The notes under the pieces were generated by a model. That model was not told the origin of the DNA and did no database searches. It saw only the letters and a list, made by a program, of their open reading frames with translations. Shown here piece after piece: positions 48,262 through 58,700 of a stretch of DNA of 64,000 nucleotides (its first letter is position 1; every line of letters starts with the position of its first letter). A program made the position numbers and the translations under genes. Source of the DNA: Panicum virgatum (lineage: Eukaryota > Streptophyta > Magnoliopsida > Poales > Poaceae); the NCBI RefSeq assembly GCF_016808335.1, contig NC_053136.1, forward strand, positions 3,392,531-3,456,530, read 5' to 3'.

Positions 48262-48833
48262 TAGGGATGGCAATGGGTACCCGAAACCCGAGTACCCGAC
48301 GGGTTTTACCCGATAAGAAGGCGGGTATGGAATGATTTTTCTACCCGTGGGTATATTATTGGACAAAATCCTATACCCATTGGGTATAGCGGGTACGGGT
48401 GTGGGTTTATACTACCCATACCCGCCTACCCGTGGGTAAGAAATACCCGCAGGAAAAACAAATGAGCCTAAGTATCTAACTCATTTTAGCCCATATGACC
48501 TATGAATTTAGCTCAAATCCAATTAAACCCTCCTAGTATACATATTGTTGAACCCTCTCTAACTCATGTTAACCCATATGAGCCATTAACTTGTTGAAAT
48601 GAAGCTTGTAATGATTTATTTTTCATGTGAATGTCTAATATTTATATGTAATACTCGGGTATGATTTCGGGTGTGGGTTACCCGACGGGTAAAAATTACC
48701 CGACGGGTACGGGTATGGAATCATTTTCTTACCCGTATGCGGGTACGGGTAACCCGACGGGTAAAATTTAATCCTAACGGGTATGGGTATGGGTGGCCAC
48801 TACCCGACGGGTATATACCCGTTGCCATCCCTA
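48262..48833. mobile_element. Non-autonomous hAT element rich in gggtacccg motifs
   Basis: Inverted ends tagggatggcaatgggta and tacccgttgccatcccta (one mismatch in 18) and a perfect 8-bp target duplication ctcctgca at 48254-48261 and 48834-48841. The subterminal regions are packed with repeated acccg/cgggt motifs (acccgacgggt), likely transposase-binding repeats. 572 bp without coding capacity. Confidence 0.92.
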
Positions 48834-48841
48834 CTCCTGCA

Positions 48842-49601
48842 TGTGTAGACTAGTTTAACACTGACCGGAGGCGACAAGCTATCCGACCTGGCATTGGACT
48901 TTCGGTACTTTTATATCGCTCGCTGTACTTACAGTTGCCGCTTGGTAGGGCCCACACGAGACCCTGCTTGTATAGTCACTGGCTCACTGTTAACAGTAAT
49001 TGAAAAAAAAGGGACAGCGTGTAATGTACCATTGTAAAATCGTACTCATCACCCTACGATTTTACAAGTGCCTTTGGAGGCCGATTATCATGCATGCAAG
49101 ATCCAACCTAACGTGCTCGCCCTACTATAATCGCCGCTGCCACTAGTTTAACTGCTCCGTGGCTTTTTGCGCTATGCGCTCCGTACCACTCCACGTGCTG
49201 ACTTGCGATTGCTAGCGAGGATTCCGAGGCAGCTTCAGAGGTTTGAATCGGTCAGCCAAACCAAACCAGTGCTGTGTTTGCGAAAAGTGTTTTGCGAAAA
49301 CACTGTAGCTTTTTTGTTTGTACGTGGTAAATATTGTCCTACCATAGTCTAAGTAGGCTCAAAAGATTCATCTCGCAACGTACATCAAAATTATGCAATT
49401 AGTTTTTTATTTACCTACATTTAGTACTCCATGCATGGGTCATTTGCTATATTTAATATTTCGATGTGATGGAGAGTTTGAAAAGTTTGGAGAAATTGGG
49501 GGGAACTAAACACACCCAGCCAACGTTAACACGAATTACCTGACACGCGTGCGTCGCGTCAGGCAGCCTGTTTTATCTGATGACACGGACGCGTTGCAGC
49601 G
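48842..49601. other. Intergenic, with a MITE remnant
   Basis: A short inverted repeat (tgtaaaatcgta / tacgattttaca) lies near 49033-49070. From about 49265 to 49515 there is a diverged MITE-like stretch (tctaagtaggctcaaaagattcatctcgcaa ... ggggggaactaaacaca). No gene seen. Confidence 0.5.
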
Positions 49602-49604
49602 TTA

Positions 49605-50640
49605 GACTGACTTCAACAGGCAACGCAAATGCATTTTTGCCTTTCCACGGGGCACTGTGCATCACGGAACCATTGTCCAACAGAGAAGGCAACCGCGCCA
49701 TCCATTTTGCCTTTGAGGAGAGAGGAGATGTAAAAATACATCCCCTCTCTCCTCGATTGCATTTGGCGAGCGGCGGCGCGGGGCGAGGCCGGCGCGATGG
49801 CGAGCCCCTTCAACCGCCCTGGACGGCGGCGTCCCCGGACGGCGGCGATGCCCGGCCGGCAAGGGTGGAGGCGGCGGCGGAGCAGAGGAGGAGGCGCCGG
49901 CGGAGCTTCAATCGGCGCCGGTGGAGCTCGAATCGACAACGCCGATCTTGAGGGTGGCCAGGAGGCACAAGACCCAGCGCCGCCCGCTGAGCCCTCGCCG
50001 CTGCGTTCCCCATTCGCGTCCGCGCCCCCGTCCCTGAGGAGATCCACATCCGCCACGCCGTCGGAGGCCCTCGCCTCCCTCGTCGCGAGAACCTTCTCCA
50101 GCAACGGCGCCTCCTCTTCCTCCTCGAAGCCGCTGCCCTCGCTCTTCCGCGGCGTCCGCCCCAGCCCCAAGCCCGGCGCCGTGCTGGACGCCACTGCCGC
50201 GGCATCCCGCGCGATCCTTACCCCGCACGTGGCTGCAATCAAGTCCCGCCGATCAGTCTCGGCGCCCCGTCCGCCGCCATGGGCTCCGCTGCGCGCGGAT
50301 TCGAGGGAGGGGGGACGCGGAGGTGGCCGGCGAGCCATGGCCTTCGCGCGGTGGAGGAGGAGGTGGCCGTCGGGGAGTAGGAGGCGGCAGGATCCGCCCG
50401 CACCGGCCCCGCATGCGGGATGGGGAGGAGGGGGCGGCGGCGAGCTCCATGGGGAGGGAACAAAGGAGGTGCGCGCGCAAGGGGGAAGGGAGGGCCGGAG
50501 GAGAGTGAGGGACGGAGAGGGAGATTTTTTTTGCTTGCGCTGTTGGAGATCGGTGATTTTGCAACCGCAATGCAATTCCTATAGACGAGGCATACCCACG
50601 AATGCCTCTCCTATTTTGCATTGGACTGTTGGAGTCAGTC
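49605..50640. mobile_element. TIR element carrying a GC-rich coding-like segment (Pack-type)
   Basis: Inverted ends gactgacttcaacaggcaa and ttggactgttggagtcagtc, flanked by tta at 49602-49604 and 50641-50643. A 3-bp TTA duplication is typical of PIF/Harbinger. The outer ~170 bases on each side are AT-rich with a hairpin at 49715-49754. The interior 49780-50520 is strongly GC-rich with long open frames. On the plus strand a frame from 49797 continues for ~300 codons and includes the ordered-looking segment LRSPFASAPPSLRRSTSATP. This resembles a captured gene fragment. I do not recognise the donor gene. Confidence 0.7.
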
Positions 50641-50643
50641 TTA

Positions 50644-51201
50644 GGCTTTGCTCGCTTGATGTTGAACCACGCCCAAAAATTTGGGGACAAAGGTAGTATG
50701 GGATGGTTTATTTTCAAATTTTCTTTTCTCCATATTTTAGAAATTAGGAGTATGCAGGAGTACGGTACTTTAGAAAGTATGCCTTGACTACGAGCATCTT
50801 CGAGGGCTTGCAGACTCATTTAAATAAAAAATGTTTTTTTATATCTCTGTATTCTTCAGCATCTTTTCTATATCTGTTGCGCTCCTTGCTCTATATCTCT
50901 ATCTAGCAATAAATCGATAATAGAGGATATTATTATTTGGATATTTAATTGAAGAAGCTGTTGGAGGCTAGTTTTTCACTAAAATCTCTATTTCAATGGT
51001 AAACGACGTTTTCGTCGACGGCGAGGCATATATGGTGACTTTGTCAATTTTAAGGATTTGCTGATTCGGTCTTGAAGATACTCATGGAGGTAGAGTTTAC
51101 TACGTGTGTTCACATGTATGAATGAGCGTGCATTGTAGGTGTCTAAATTATATTGTGTAATTTTAAACAGAGAGTCCATCGGAGATGCTTAGTACATCGA
51201 G
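50644..51201. other. Intergenic, nothing recognised
   Basis: AT-rich, no open frame of note, no clear repeat. Confidence 0.5.
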
Positions 51202-51555
51202 GTGCAAACCAAGGATCTTGTGCAAACCCGTGCAAACCTACTAAAAAAAGTTTCTAAAAATTCTGAAAAAATCATGAATGTTCTTCCCAGCTTACCTCAT
51301 CTATATACAAAATTTTATGGTCAAATTCATCATACTCTAAAAGTTAAAAAAAGACAAATTTTCTGACAACAATAATGGTTCAAATGCATCTCAAAATTGT
51401 CTTTTTTTTAACTTCTAGAGTAAGACGAATTTGACCATGAAATTTTATATATAGATGATGTAATCTGAGAAGCACATTCATGATTTTTTCAGAATTTTTT
51501 AAAACTTTATTTAATAGGTTTGCACGAGTTTATATGAGTTCCTTGGTTTTCACAA
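51202..51555. mobile_element. Fold-back MITE
   Basis: Long imperfect inverted repeat: gtgcaaaccaagga at the left and ttccttggttttcac at the right, with internal arms such as ttttatggtcaaattc / gaatttgaccatgaaa and aaaagttaaaaaaagac / gtctttttttaacttc. About 350 bp that can fold almost end to end. Confidence 0.85.
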
Positions 51556-51572
51556 GATAAGTTGCCTTTCAA

Positions 51573-53091
51573 ATGAGCTGTACGGGATTTATACCGCACG
51601 CTAGCTCAGCAGCAGGGGGAGGACGTCACCTTTGCCGGGCCTCCGCGGCATTTTCGGCCCATTTAATACGGAGTAGTAGCCAGGGCAGCACGTTGCTGTG
51701 CTGGATGGGTACGCGCAGTGGGCGGCCGCGGATACGGCGGCGGCGGCGGTGGTCCGGCTGGCGCAACGCATCCACTAGCAGTGTTCCTCCTGCTGTGTGC
51801 TGTCCCAGACTCCCAGTCCCAGGCTCCCAGCTGGGTCGCCTCGCACCCGGGCGCGGCAGCAGCCTCGTCGCCGGCGCGCCGCGCACGGGCACGGCTGGCT
51901 GCGCCCGCGGCGTCGCACCGCAGCAGCCGCGCCGCCGCCACGCAGGAGAGAGGAGACGGTGCACGTCGATGCCTACGCCGGACGGTGAACGAGCACGGCG
52001 AGCCGCCACCCGGGTCGGCTGCTGTACCTGTACGGAGCGGAGCGGGTGCTGGACTTGTGGCCGTCGACGCATGGCATGGGTACGCCGCACGCTACGCTTG
52101 CTGCCGGGGCCACGGCGGCGGCGGTCGCCGCCATGGTTTTGCTCCGATCCGCCGGCCAAAAGCCCTGAAGCGCCCACCTGACCGGCGACGGCGGCTGTAG
52201 CTCGATGGCCGGCCCGGGAGACGCGTTCCGCTACCAGGACGCGCACAGTGCTTTCTTCGCAGACGCACGCCGCTCAGCTCACGGACATGGGCACTTTCGG
52301 TGTCGAGTCGACCACGACCAGCTGGCAGCTCATCAGTTCGACTCCCCAAGGAACGGGGACTTTCACTTTCCACTGCAGCTCCTGCGGCTGCTTCGCATGT
52401 AGCAGCACTACACAGGGCGGAGTAGACATGGACGTTTCTCGTTCGTTCGTTCGTTGCAATCCGTGAGCGCTTTCACTTGACGAGAATGAACAGCGCGGCG
52501 GATTCAGCACGTAGCGGCCCGGTGATCACCAGCTGCTCGCTTTCCACTTTTCCAGCTTCGCCTGCGCGTCGTCATGGCAAGAGCATCGTGTCCGTGCCCG
52601 ACCTCCTCCCAGCTAGGGAGCCACTGGACTACTGACTGGTACAGTGACATTTGCCGGAGATTCCCAACACTGATCACGCACACTGTTTCTTCCTTTCGAG
52701 GATAATAAAATATAAAAAGAAGAGAAAAGAGAGAGAGAGAACGCGGGAAGAAAGGAGCAGAGGGAAAAAAGAAATCTTTTTTTTCTTGACACGATAGGTG
52801 CAGTGCGACTCGAGCGTATCCCGCTGGGACGGGCGTGCGCGCATATGCGAATGTTCCACGAGACAGCTGGCGTACGTGCCCACCGCATCACATTACGGCG
52901 CCCACCAAGCGCCGCTGCACGAGGGCAGGGTCGGTTCCGTTCCCCTCCCGGTCGCCGCGACTGCCCGCGCGCTGCGCAGCAATCACCGTGTCCGTACCGC
53001 GCATGTGGAGTGCAAATAATTGCGTGCTGCCAGGCGTAGCGTCATTGAGAACCGGTCGGCACGGCACGGAGTGCATGCACGGGCGCACGGC
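51573..53091. other. GC-rich intergenic region with no assignable gene
   Basis: 51700-52450 is GC-rich and open in several frames, with an interrupted segment (RLLYLYGAERVLDLWPSTHG near 52015) that reads like a decayed exon. Stops occur on either side and I cannot assign it. 52680-52790 holds a purine-rich stretch. Nothing else is recognised. Confidence 0.4.
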
Positions 53092-53101
53092 GTTCACCGA
53101 C

Positions 53102-53258
53102 CGTGGCGGATGCAGGATTGGAGAGAAGGGGCTGAAACAATAGAAATATTAATTTGTGTGAAAATTTAATGGTGATTTAGAGATCTTGCTACAGTGTTTT
53201 ATATGTAATTAAGAGAGCTAGGGGCTGAGCCCCTAGCCCCCCTCCTGGATCCGCCCCT
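53102..53258. mobile_element. Small Mutator-like MITE
   Basis: Inverted ends cgtggcggat and atccgcccctg and a 9-bp target duplication gttcaccga at 53092-53100 and 53259-53267 (a tenth base, c, also matches). A 9-bp duplication is the Mutator hallmark. About 157 bp. Confidence 0.75.
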
Positions 53259-53550
53259 GTTCACCGACGACGCAGCGCAGACAGACACACTGCTGGAGGA
53301 CAGCCGTGCCGTGGCGAGAACGCTTGCCAGACCTGACCGCGTGCCCCCGGCGGCTGGGCCGCCACCGATCACATGCATGCGCGCACCGCCACGTACGGGC
53401 GCAGTCGGAACCGACGCCCTGCCGGACGCCGGCATCATCAACCCAGGTTCGTAACGCTGCAGCCAGGTGACGATGAAGATCAACGGCTGACCTGACCTGC
53501 CAGGTGGACGAGCTACTAGCAGCCTACATGTACGATGCCAGAAAACACAT

Positions 53551-53889
53551 GGGCCGTGTTTGGTTACCGAGGAAATTTTTCGCGTACGTTTTTCGAGAAG
53601 ATAATTTTGTATGGATGGAGTACTAAATGAAAATGAAGTCTATTTGCAAAATTTTTTCAGGGATGAGTGTAATTTTTCGAGACGAATTTAATGACGGTAA
53701 TTAAGTGATGATTTGCTACAGTGATGCTACAGTAACCATCCTCTAATCGCGCGGTCGAAAGCCTCATTAGATTCGTCTCGCGATTTACAGGAGTTGTAGA
53801 GGTGGTTTTGTAATTAGACTTCGTTCACTACTCTAAATTTTTGATCAAAAATGAAAGAAAATTCCATGGAATTCAACCAAACACTGCCC
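53551..53889. mobile_element. MITE of the gcgagacgaat family
   Basis: Ends gggccgtgtttggtt and aaccaaacactgccc are inverted. The interior has tcgagacgaatttaatgacgg and attcgtctcgcgatttacag. It lies ~400 bases upstream of the next gene. Confidence 0.8.
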
Positions 53890-54283
53890 ATGCGTCCATT
53901 TGTCTTGCCCCAATCGTACATCTGCTGATCTGATCGTCGCGAAATTCTCAGACAGTGTGATCCAGGGCCAGGAGCTTGCAATCGGAAAATCAAAATTTTC
54001 GAAGAGCCGGTACGGAGTAGTACTACGCGTAAGCAGATGTCAGCAGATGGAGGTCAGGCAAGCAACCAGGTGGCTGCGCAGAGCCCACGTCAGCTCTGCG
54101 AATTTGAGGCCCTCCTCTCGCGCCCGCCGGGGACGCCGCTAGGCGCCATCCGGATTCTGGTGGCCTCGCTCCGCCGCTCTCGCTTCTTCCTTGCTCCTTC
54201 AAACAGCACAGAGCCATGCATCTGGTGCAGGCCGCGCAATGGCTCGGGAGGACTCCTCCTCCTCCTGCTAGAGCAGCAGCACG

Positions 54284-55006
54284 ATGCGGCCGCCGACCAG
54301 GCCCGGCGGGGCGCCGCTGGCCACTGGGGGCGGGCGTAGCCGTAGGCTCGGCGCCGGCGCCCTGAGGCTGCTGCAGGCCCCGGCGGTGGTGGCGCTGGCG
54401 GCGGCGCTCGCGGTCTCGGCGCCTGCGCCCGCGCCGGCGGCTCCGGGTCCAGCAGGGGCGTCGGAGCCGCTCTGCAACCTCCCGCCGACGCTGTCCGGCG
54501 ACGAGGGCGGGCGGCAGGGGGAGGCCAACAGGATCCGGCACCCCAAGTCGGACCGCGCGGCGCGCTGCACCTCCAAGTGCGTCAGCACCTGCGTCCTCGG
54601 CGGCTACGGCGCGCCGGGCGTCGCCGGGCCCTTCAACATCCGGAGGTACTCAGCTCCCCCACCGCCGGCCGAATCGCTGACGAGCATCGTTCGTGCTCGT
54701 CGATGGATTATTCGATCGCGTCGACGATCGTTGCTGGTCCCAATTAATCAATCAATCCCCCCCGTTTCTTGCAGGCCCCTGGTGGTGTTCAAGGACACTT
54801 TCCGCAGCCGGCAGTACTGGTGCAGAACCAGCACGATGTTCAGATTCTTCATTCTTCTGATTAGTATCCTCAATTGGCATGAACTTGATCCACTCTCCAT
54901 GCGTGTGTTGATTACTTGCAGCCTGGTCGAGTGTTCGGACATCTGCAATCTGCTCAAGGACGGCGAAGATGACCAGCGAGATCGATGGATACAGCTAGAC
55001 GCCTAG
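54284..55006 (+). CDS. Cys-rich conserved plant protein, probably plastid-targeted
   Basis: Three exons, 54284-54645, 54775-54819 and 54922-55006, give 163 residues with GT-AG introns. The N-terminus is rich in Arg, Gly, Ala and Ser with few acidic residues (RPPTRPGGAPLATGGGRSRR) and is followed by a hydrophobic Ala/Val stretch (VVALAAALAVSAPAPAPA). This order suggests a chloroplast transit peptide followed by a thylakoid-lumen signal. The mature part is Cys-rich: CTSKCVSTC at 95-103, then RRPLVVFKDTFRSRQYC at 120-136 and LVECSDICNLLKDGED at 137-152. I recall near-identical RSRQYCLVECSDICNL segments in conserved uncharacterised plant proteins. Spacing of six or more Cys may mean metal binding or disulphides. 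Function not known to me. The middle exon is only 45 bases. Confidence 0.8.
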   Translation: MRPPTRPGGAPLATGGGRSRRLGAGALRLLQAPAVVALAAALAVSAPAPAPAAPGPAGASEPLCNLPPTLSGDEGGRQGEANRIRHPKSDRAARCTSKCVSTCVLGGYGAPGVAGPFNIRRYSAPPPPAESLTSIVRARRWIIRSRRRSLLVPINQSIPPVSCRPLVVFKDTFRSRQYWCRTSTMFRFFILLISILNWHELDPLSMRVLITCSLVECSDICNLLKDGEDDQRDRWIQLDA

Positions 55007-55745
55007 ACCAGCTCTTGCATTCCATGGCGTGGCCTGGCTGAGTTAGGCCGGCATATCGGAGGCCCTGGCCGGGCTGAGCCTGGGCGGCCGGTCCGCGCTC
55101 CCGGTGCCCACTCCACACAGCATTCCGAGGGTGGAAATGCCATGGGAGGCAGAGCTTTTTAGCTAGATGGAACATGGAGGAAGATGGGAACTTAGCTACT
55201 ACTAGAACTCGACTCACCACTACTCCACTTGTGTTCTGCTCTCTGTAACAGATAGCTTGAGCTATTAAGGAAACTTATGCAGCAGCACAAGCAGCCATGG
55301 TCTTTCAACATTCACTGTTACCCGATGCTGCTGCCGTGTAAATCTGATTATCTGGTGAAATACAGGGAGTGACGGATTCACATGATTTGGTTGGGATTTG
55401 GTCAAAAAGCGATGATGCATGTGATTTTTTTTTTGAGGAGGATGTGATTTTTTTTTGGTTGAGTTTGAGTGAAATCGCAAACTCGCACTAATGGGTCTTT
55501 GAAGCCAATACTAGTTGGGCCGGCCCATATGAAGGCCTCGGCCCTCCAACCCACAACTCGTTGGCCCCACCTGTCCGAGACAGACCACGCACGCTTCTGC
55601 AAGGGGAGGAGCCACCTGGGCCGTCGCTGCTCGTCCCGCACGAATCTTACAGCCTCGTGTCGTGTCCGTCCACCCTCCTCTACTCCGCCGCCGCCACCGC
55701 GCTCTCGCTTCTCCAGCGACCACCGCAAGCAAGGAAACCTTCCTC
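55007..55745. other. 3' UTR of the Cys-rich gene and promoter of the RRM gene
   Basis: The first ~300 bases should hold the 3' UTR. GC content rises from about 55560 to the next start codon. No other gene seen. Confidence 0.5.
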
Positions 55746-58700
55746 ATGGCGGCGGCGGGCGGGGAGGGAGGAGAAGTAGACGGCAGCGGCACGGGCTCCG
55801 TTGTGCGTATATTCGTGGGCGGTCTGGCGGAGAGCGTGGGCGCGGCCGACCTGGAGGCCGTGTTCGCCTCGGCTGGGCGCGTCGCCGGCGTCGAGTTCGT
55901 GCGCACCAACGGCCGCAGCTTCGCCTACGTCGACTTCCACTGCCCCTCCGACAAGGCCCTCGCCAAGCTCTTCTCCACTGTACTCATCACCCCCTTCTCG
56001 TCTTTACCAATTCAGTGCTCCCAATTAGCAGTATTGGATTTTGCAGCTTCTGTCAGTCATCTTACTCTGCTAGTGGTGGAGAACTGGAGATGAGTGCATT
56101 TTTCTAATTCGCGAATCTAATGAACTCAGGAAACATTGTTAATCAGAATTTTTTTTCGTCCTGTTTGCCGTTGTCTGAACTTATGTTCTGTGTGCAGTAC
56201 AATGGGTGTAAATGGAAAGGAGGGAAGCTTAGGCTGGAGAAGGCTAAGGAGCACTACCTTACCCGCTTGAAGCGAGAATGGGAGCAGGAAGCTGCGGCGG
56301 CAGCACAGGAAGCTGCGGTGAAAGATAATGTGGAGAAGCAGGACAAGCCGAAGCTGGATAAGGCTGCTTTGGATGGCTCAAAGATTAACATTTACTTCCC
56401 AAAACTGAGGAAGGTGAGCAGTTTCTTGTGTTGTAGTCCAGGTGTTTGGAACTTATGTCTGTCAGATTTTCTCACAACCTCTCAGTACATACTATACGAG
56501 TTATTAGGCTTTATGAGCCGTACATTTCTTTAGTCAGTTCAGTTCTTAGCATAGGTCCAAGTACTAGAGTATTAGTTCATATACCACTCCTCAACATTGA
56601 TCCTAGATTTCTCATTTAGTCATTTATACTTCCTGCTCCTGGGATCTTTAGATTGCACATTTAGCCATTTATACTTCCTGGGTAGATTCTAGATCGTCTT
56701 TCTTTCAGTAGTAGTAGTTTTCTTATCAATAAGTCAAGTTCAGAATAATAAGTTAACTGTAGGAGCTTGCCAGTACGATCTGGTTATACTAGTGTTATGC
56801 TAAGCTCTATATTATGTTTAATTGTTGACTAGTGCTTCTAGTCCTATGGTCTTTCAAGAAGTGAAAAAACACAAATCTTAGAGGACATTAATGGACTTAC
56901 TTTCAAAGGTCATATAGGCAGTACATTACGGTATGCATATAATTTATATGGTGGAACTGATTCTCCAACAGTGTTGCTTTCCTTTTTCACATGTGCTAAT
57001 GTATGTTGTCATAACTCATAACTTGTAAGAATGGGTATTCCTCAAAGACTACAAGTTTAATATGTCATGTAGGTAGGTTAGTATCTTGTTGAAATCTTTG
57101 GACAAGTAGTGTTACACAATTGTGAGAGCATTCAGCTACCTAATAAAACATAAACAAACATGATGATTACTACATGACATTTGTGCTTCTCCAAGGCCCA
57201 CCACATGACATTTCTGACAAAGTACCGAGAAATGTCATGTGGTGGGCCTTGGAGAAGCACAAAGTCCCAACTAAGTACATTAGCCTCATTAAGGATATGT
57301 ACAAGGATGCGACGACGTTTGTCCGGACATGTGATGGCAACACCACTGACTTTCCTATTAACATGGGCCTACACCAGGGGTCAGCATTGAGCCCTTATTT
57401 ATTTGCTTTAGTGATGGATGAGGTCACAAGGGATATACAAGGTGAGATCCCTTGGTGTATGCTCTTTGCTGATGATGTGGTGCTAGTTGACGAGAGTAGG
57501 GCATGAGTTAATAGGAAGTTAGAGTTGTAGAGATGCACGTTAGAGTCGAAAGGGTTCAGACTTAGTAGGACCAAGACCGAGTACATGATGTGCGATTTCA
57601 GCGCGACTAGGCATGAGGGGGGAGACGTTAGTTTAGATGGGCAAGTGGTGGTCCAGAAGGATACTTTTCGGTATTTAGGATCGGTGCTACAAAAGGATGG
57701 CGACATTGATGAAGATGTTAGGCATAGAATTTCAGCTGGCTAGTTGAAATGGCGGCAAGCTTCTGGTATCCTTTGTGACAAGAGGGTGCCACAAAAGCTA
57801 AAATGCAAATTCTATAGGACAACAATTCGTCCGGCGATGTTATACGGTGCTGAATGTTGGCCTACAAAAAGGCGACATGTCCAGCAACTGAGTGTAGCAG
57901 AGATACGGATGTTGCGGTGGTTTTGCGGGCACACAAGGAGGGATAGAGTCCGGAACGAAGTTATTCGGGATAGGGTCGGGGTGGCACCAATTGAGGAGAA
58001 ATTTACCCAGCATCGACTGAGATGGTTTGGACATGTCCAACGAAGGCCTCCTGAGGCGCCGGTGCATAATGGGGTTCTTGAGCGGGTCAATAATGTAAAG
58101 AGGGGTAGAGGTAGACCTAAACTGACGTGAGATGAGTCGGTTAAGTGAGACCTTAAGGATTGAAATATCTCTAAAGAGATAGCTTTGGATAGGAGTGCTT
58201 GGAGACTAGCTATCAATGTGCCTGAACCTTGAACTTATTTCTTTCGGGTTTCATCTCATGCCTACCCCAACTTGCTTGGGAAAAAAGGCTATGTTGTTGT
58301 TGTTGTTGTTGTTGATGATGATGATTACTACAGTAGTATTGTTCTGTGCAATATATAGAGCAATGTCCAATGTGCGAATAAACTCACAGGCATGTGTTCT
58401 CTTAAATCTATTTACAGGTAAAAGCTTTGCCTTTAAAAGGCACAGGAAAGCACAAGTACAGTTTCCGCCATATTGAAGTTCCTTCTTATCCAATTCATTT
58501 CTGTGACTGTGAGGAGCACTGTGGACCTCCTGAAGCAGCTAATAATGAATATGCTTCAGTTCTTAATGCTGCTGCATATGAGAAGGAGCGCAACATCATG
58601 AATTCTGTGATGAACAAGCTTTTTGAGAAGGAAAATGAGCATTTTGATTCATCAGAAAAGGAGAAATTTGATGTTCATACTGACACCATTGAACCCTCCA

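Noticed and set aside
51573..52246. Candidate gene of ~200 codons on either strand
   Set aside because: GC-rich sequence that is open in several frames; the most protein-like piece is cut by stops. It may be a decayed gene fragment but cannot be assigned.
57174..58130. LINE reverse-transcriptase frames as extra exons of the ROS3-like gene
   Set aside because: Exons 2 and 3 join in frame across this DNA, the frames carry several stops, and the sequence recurs in the RecQ4 intron, so it is a mobile element.
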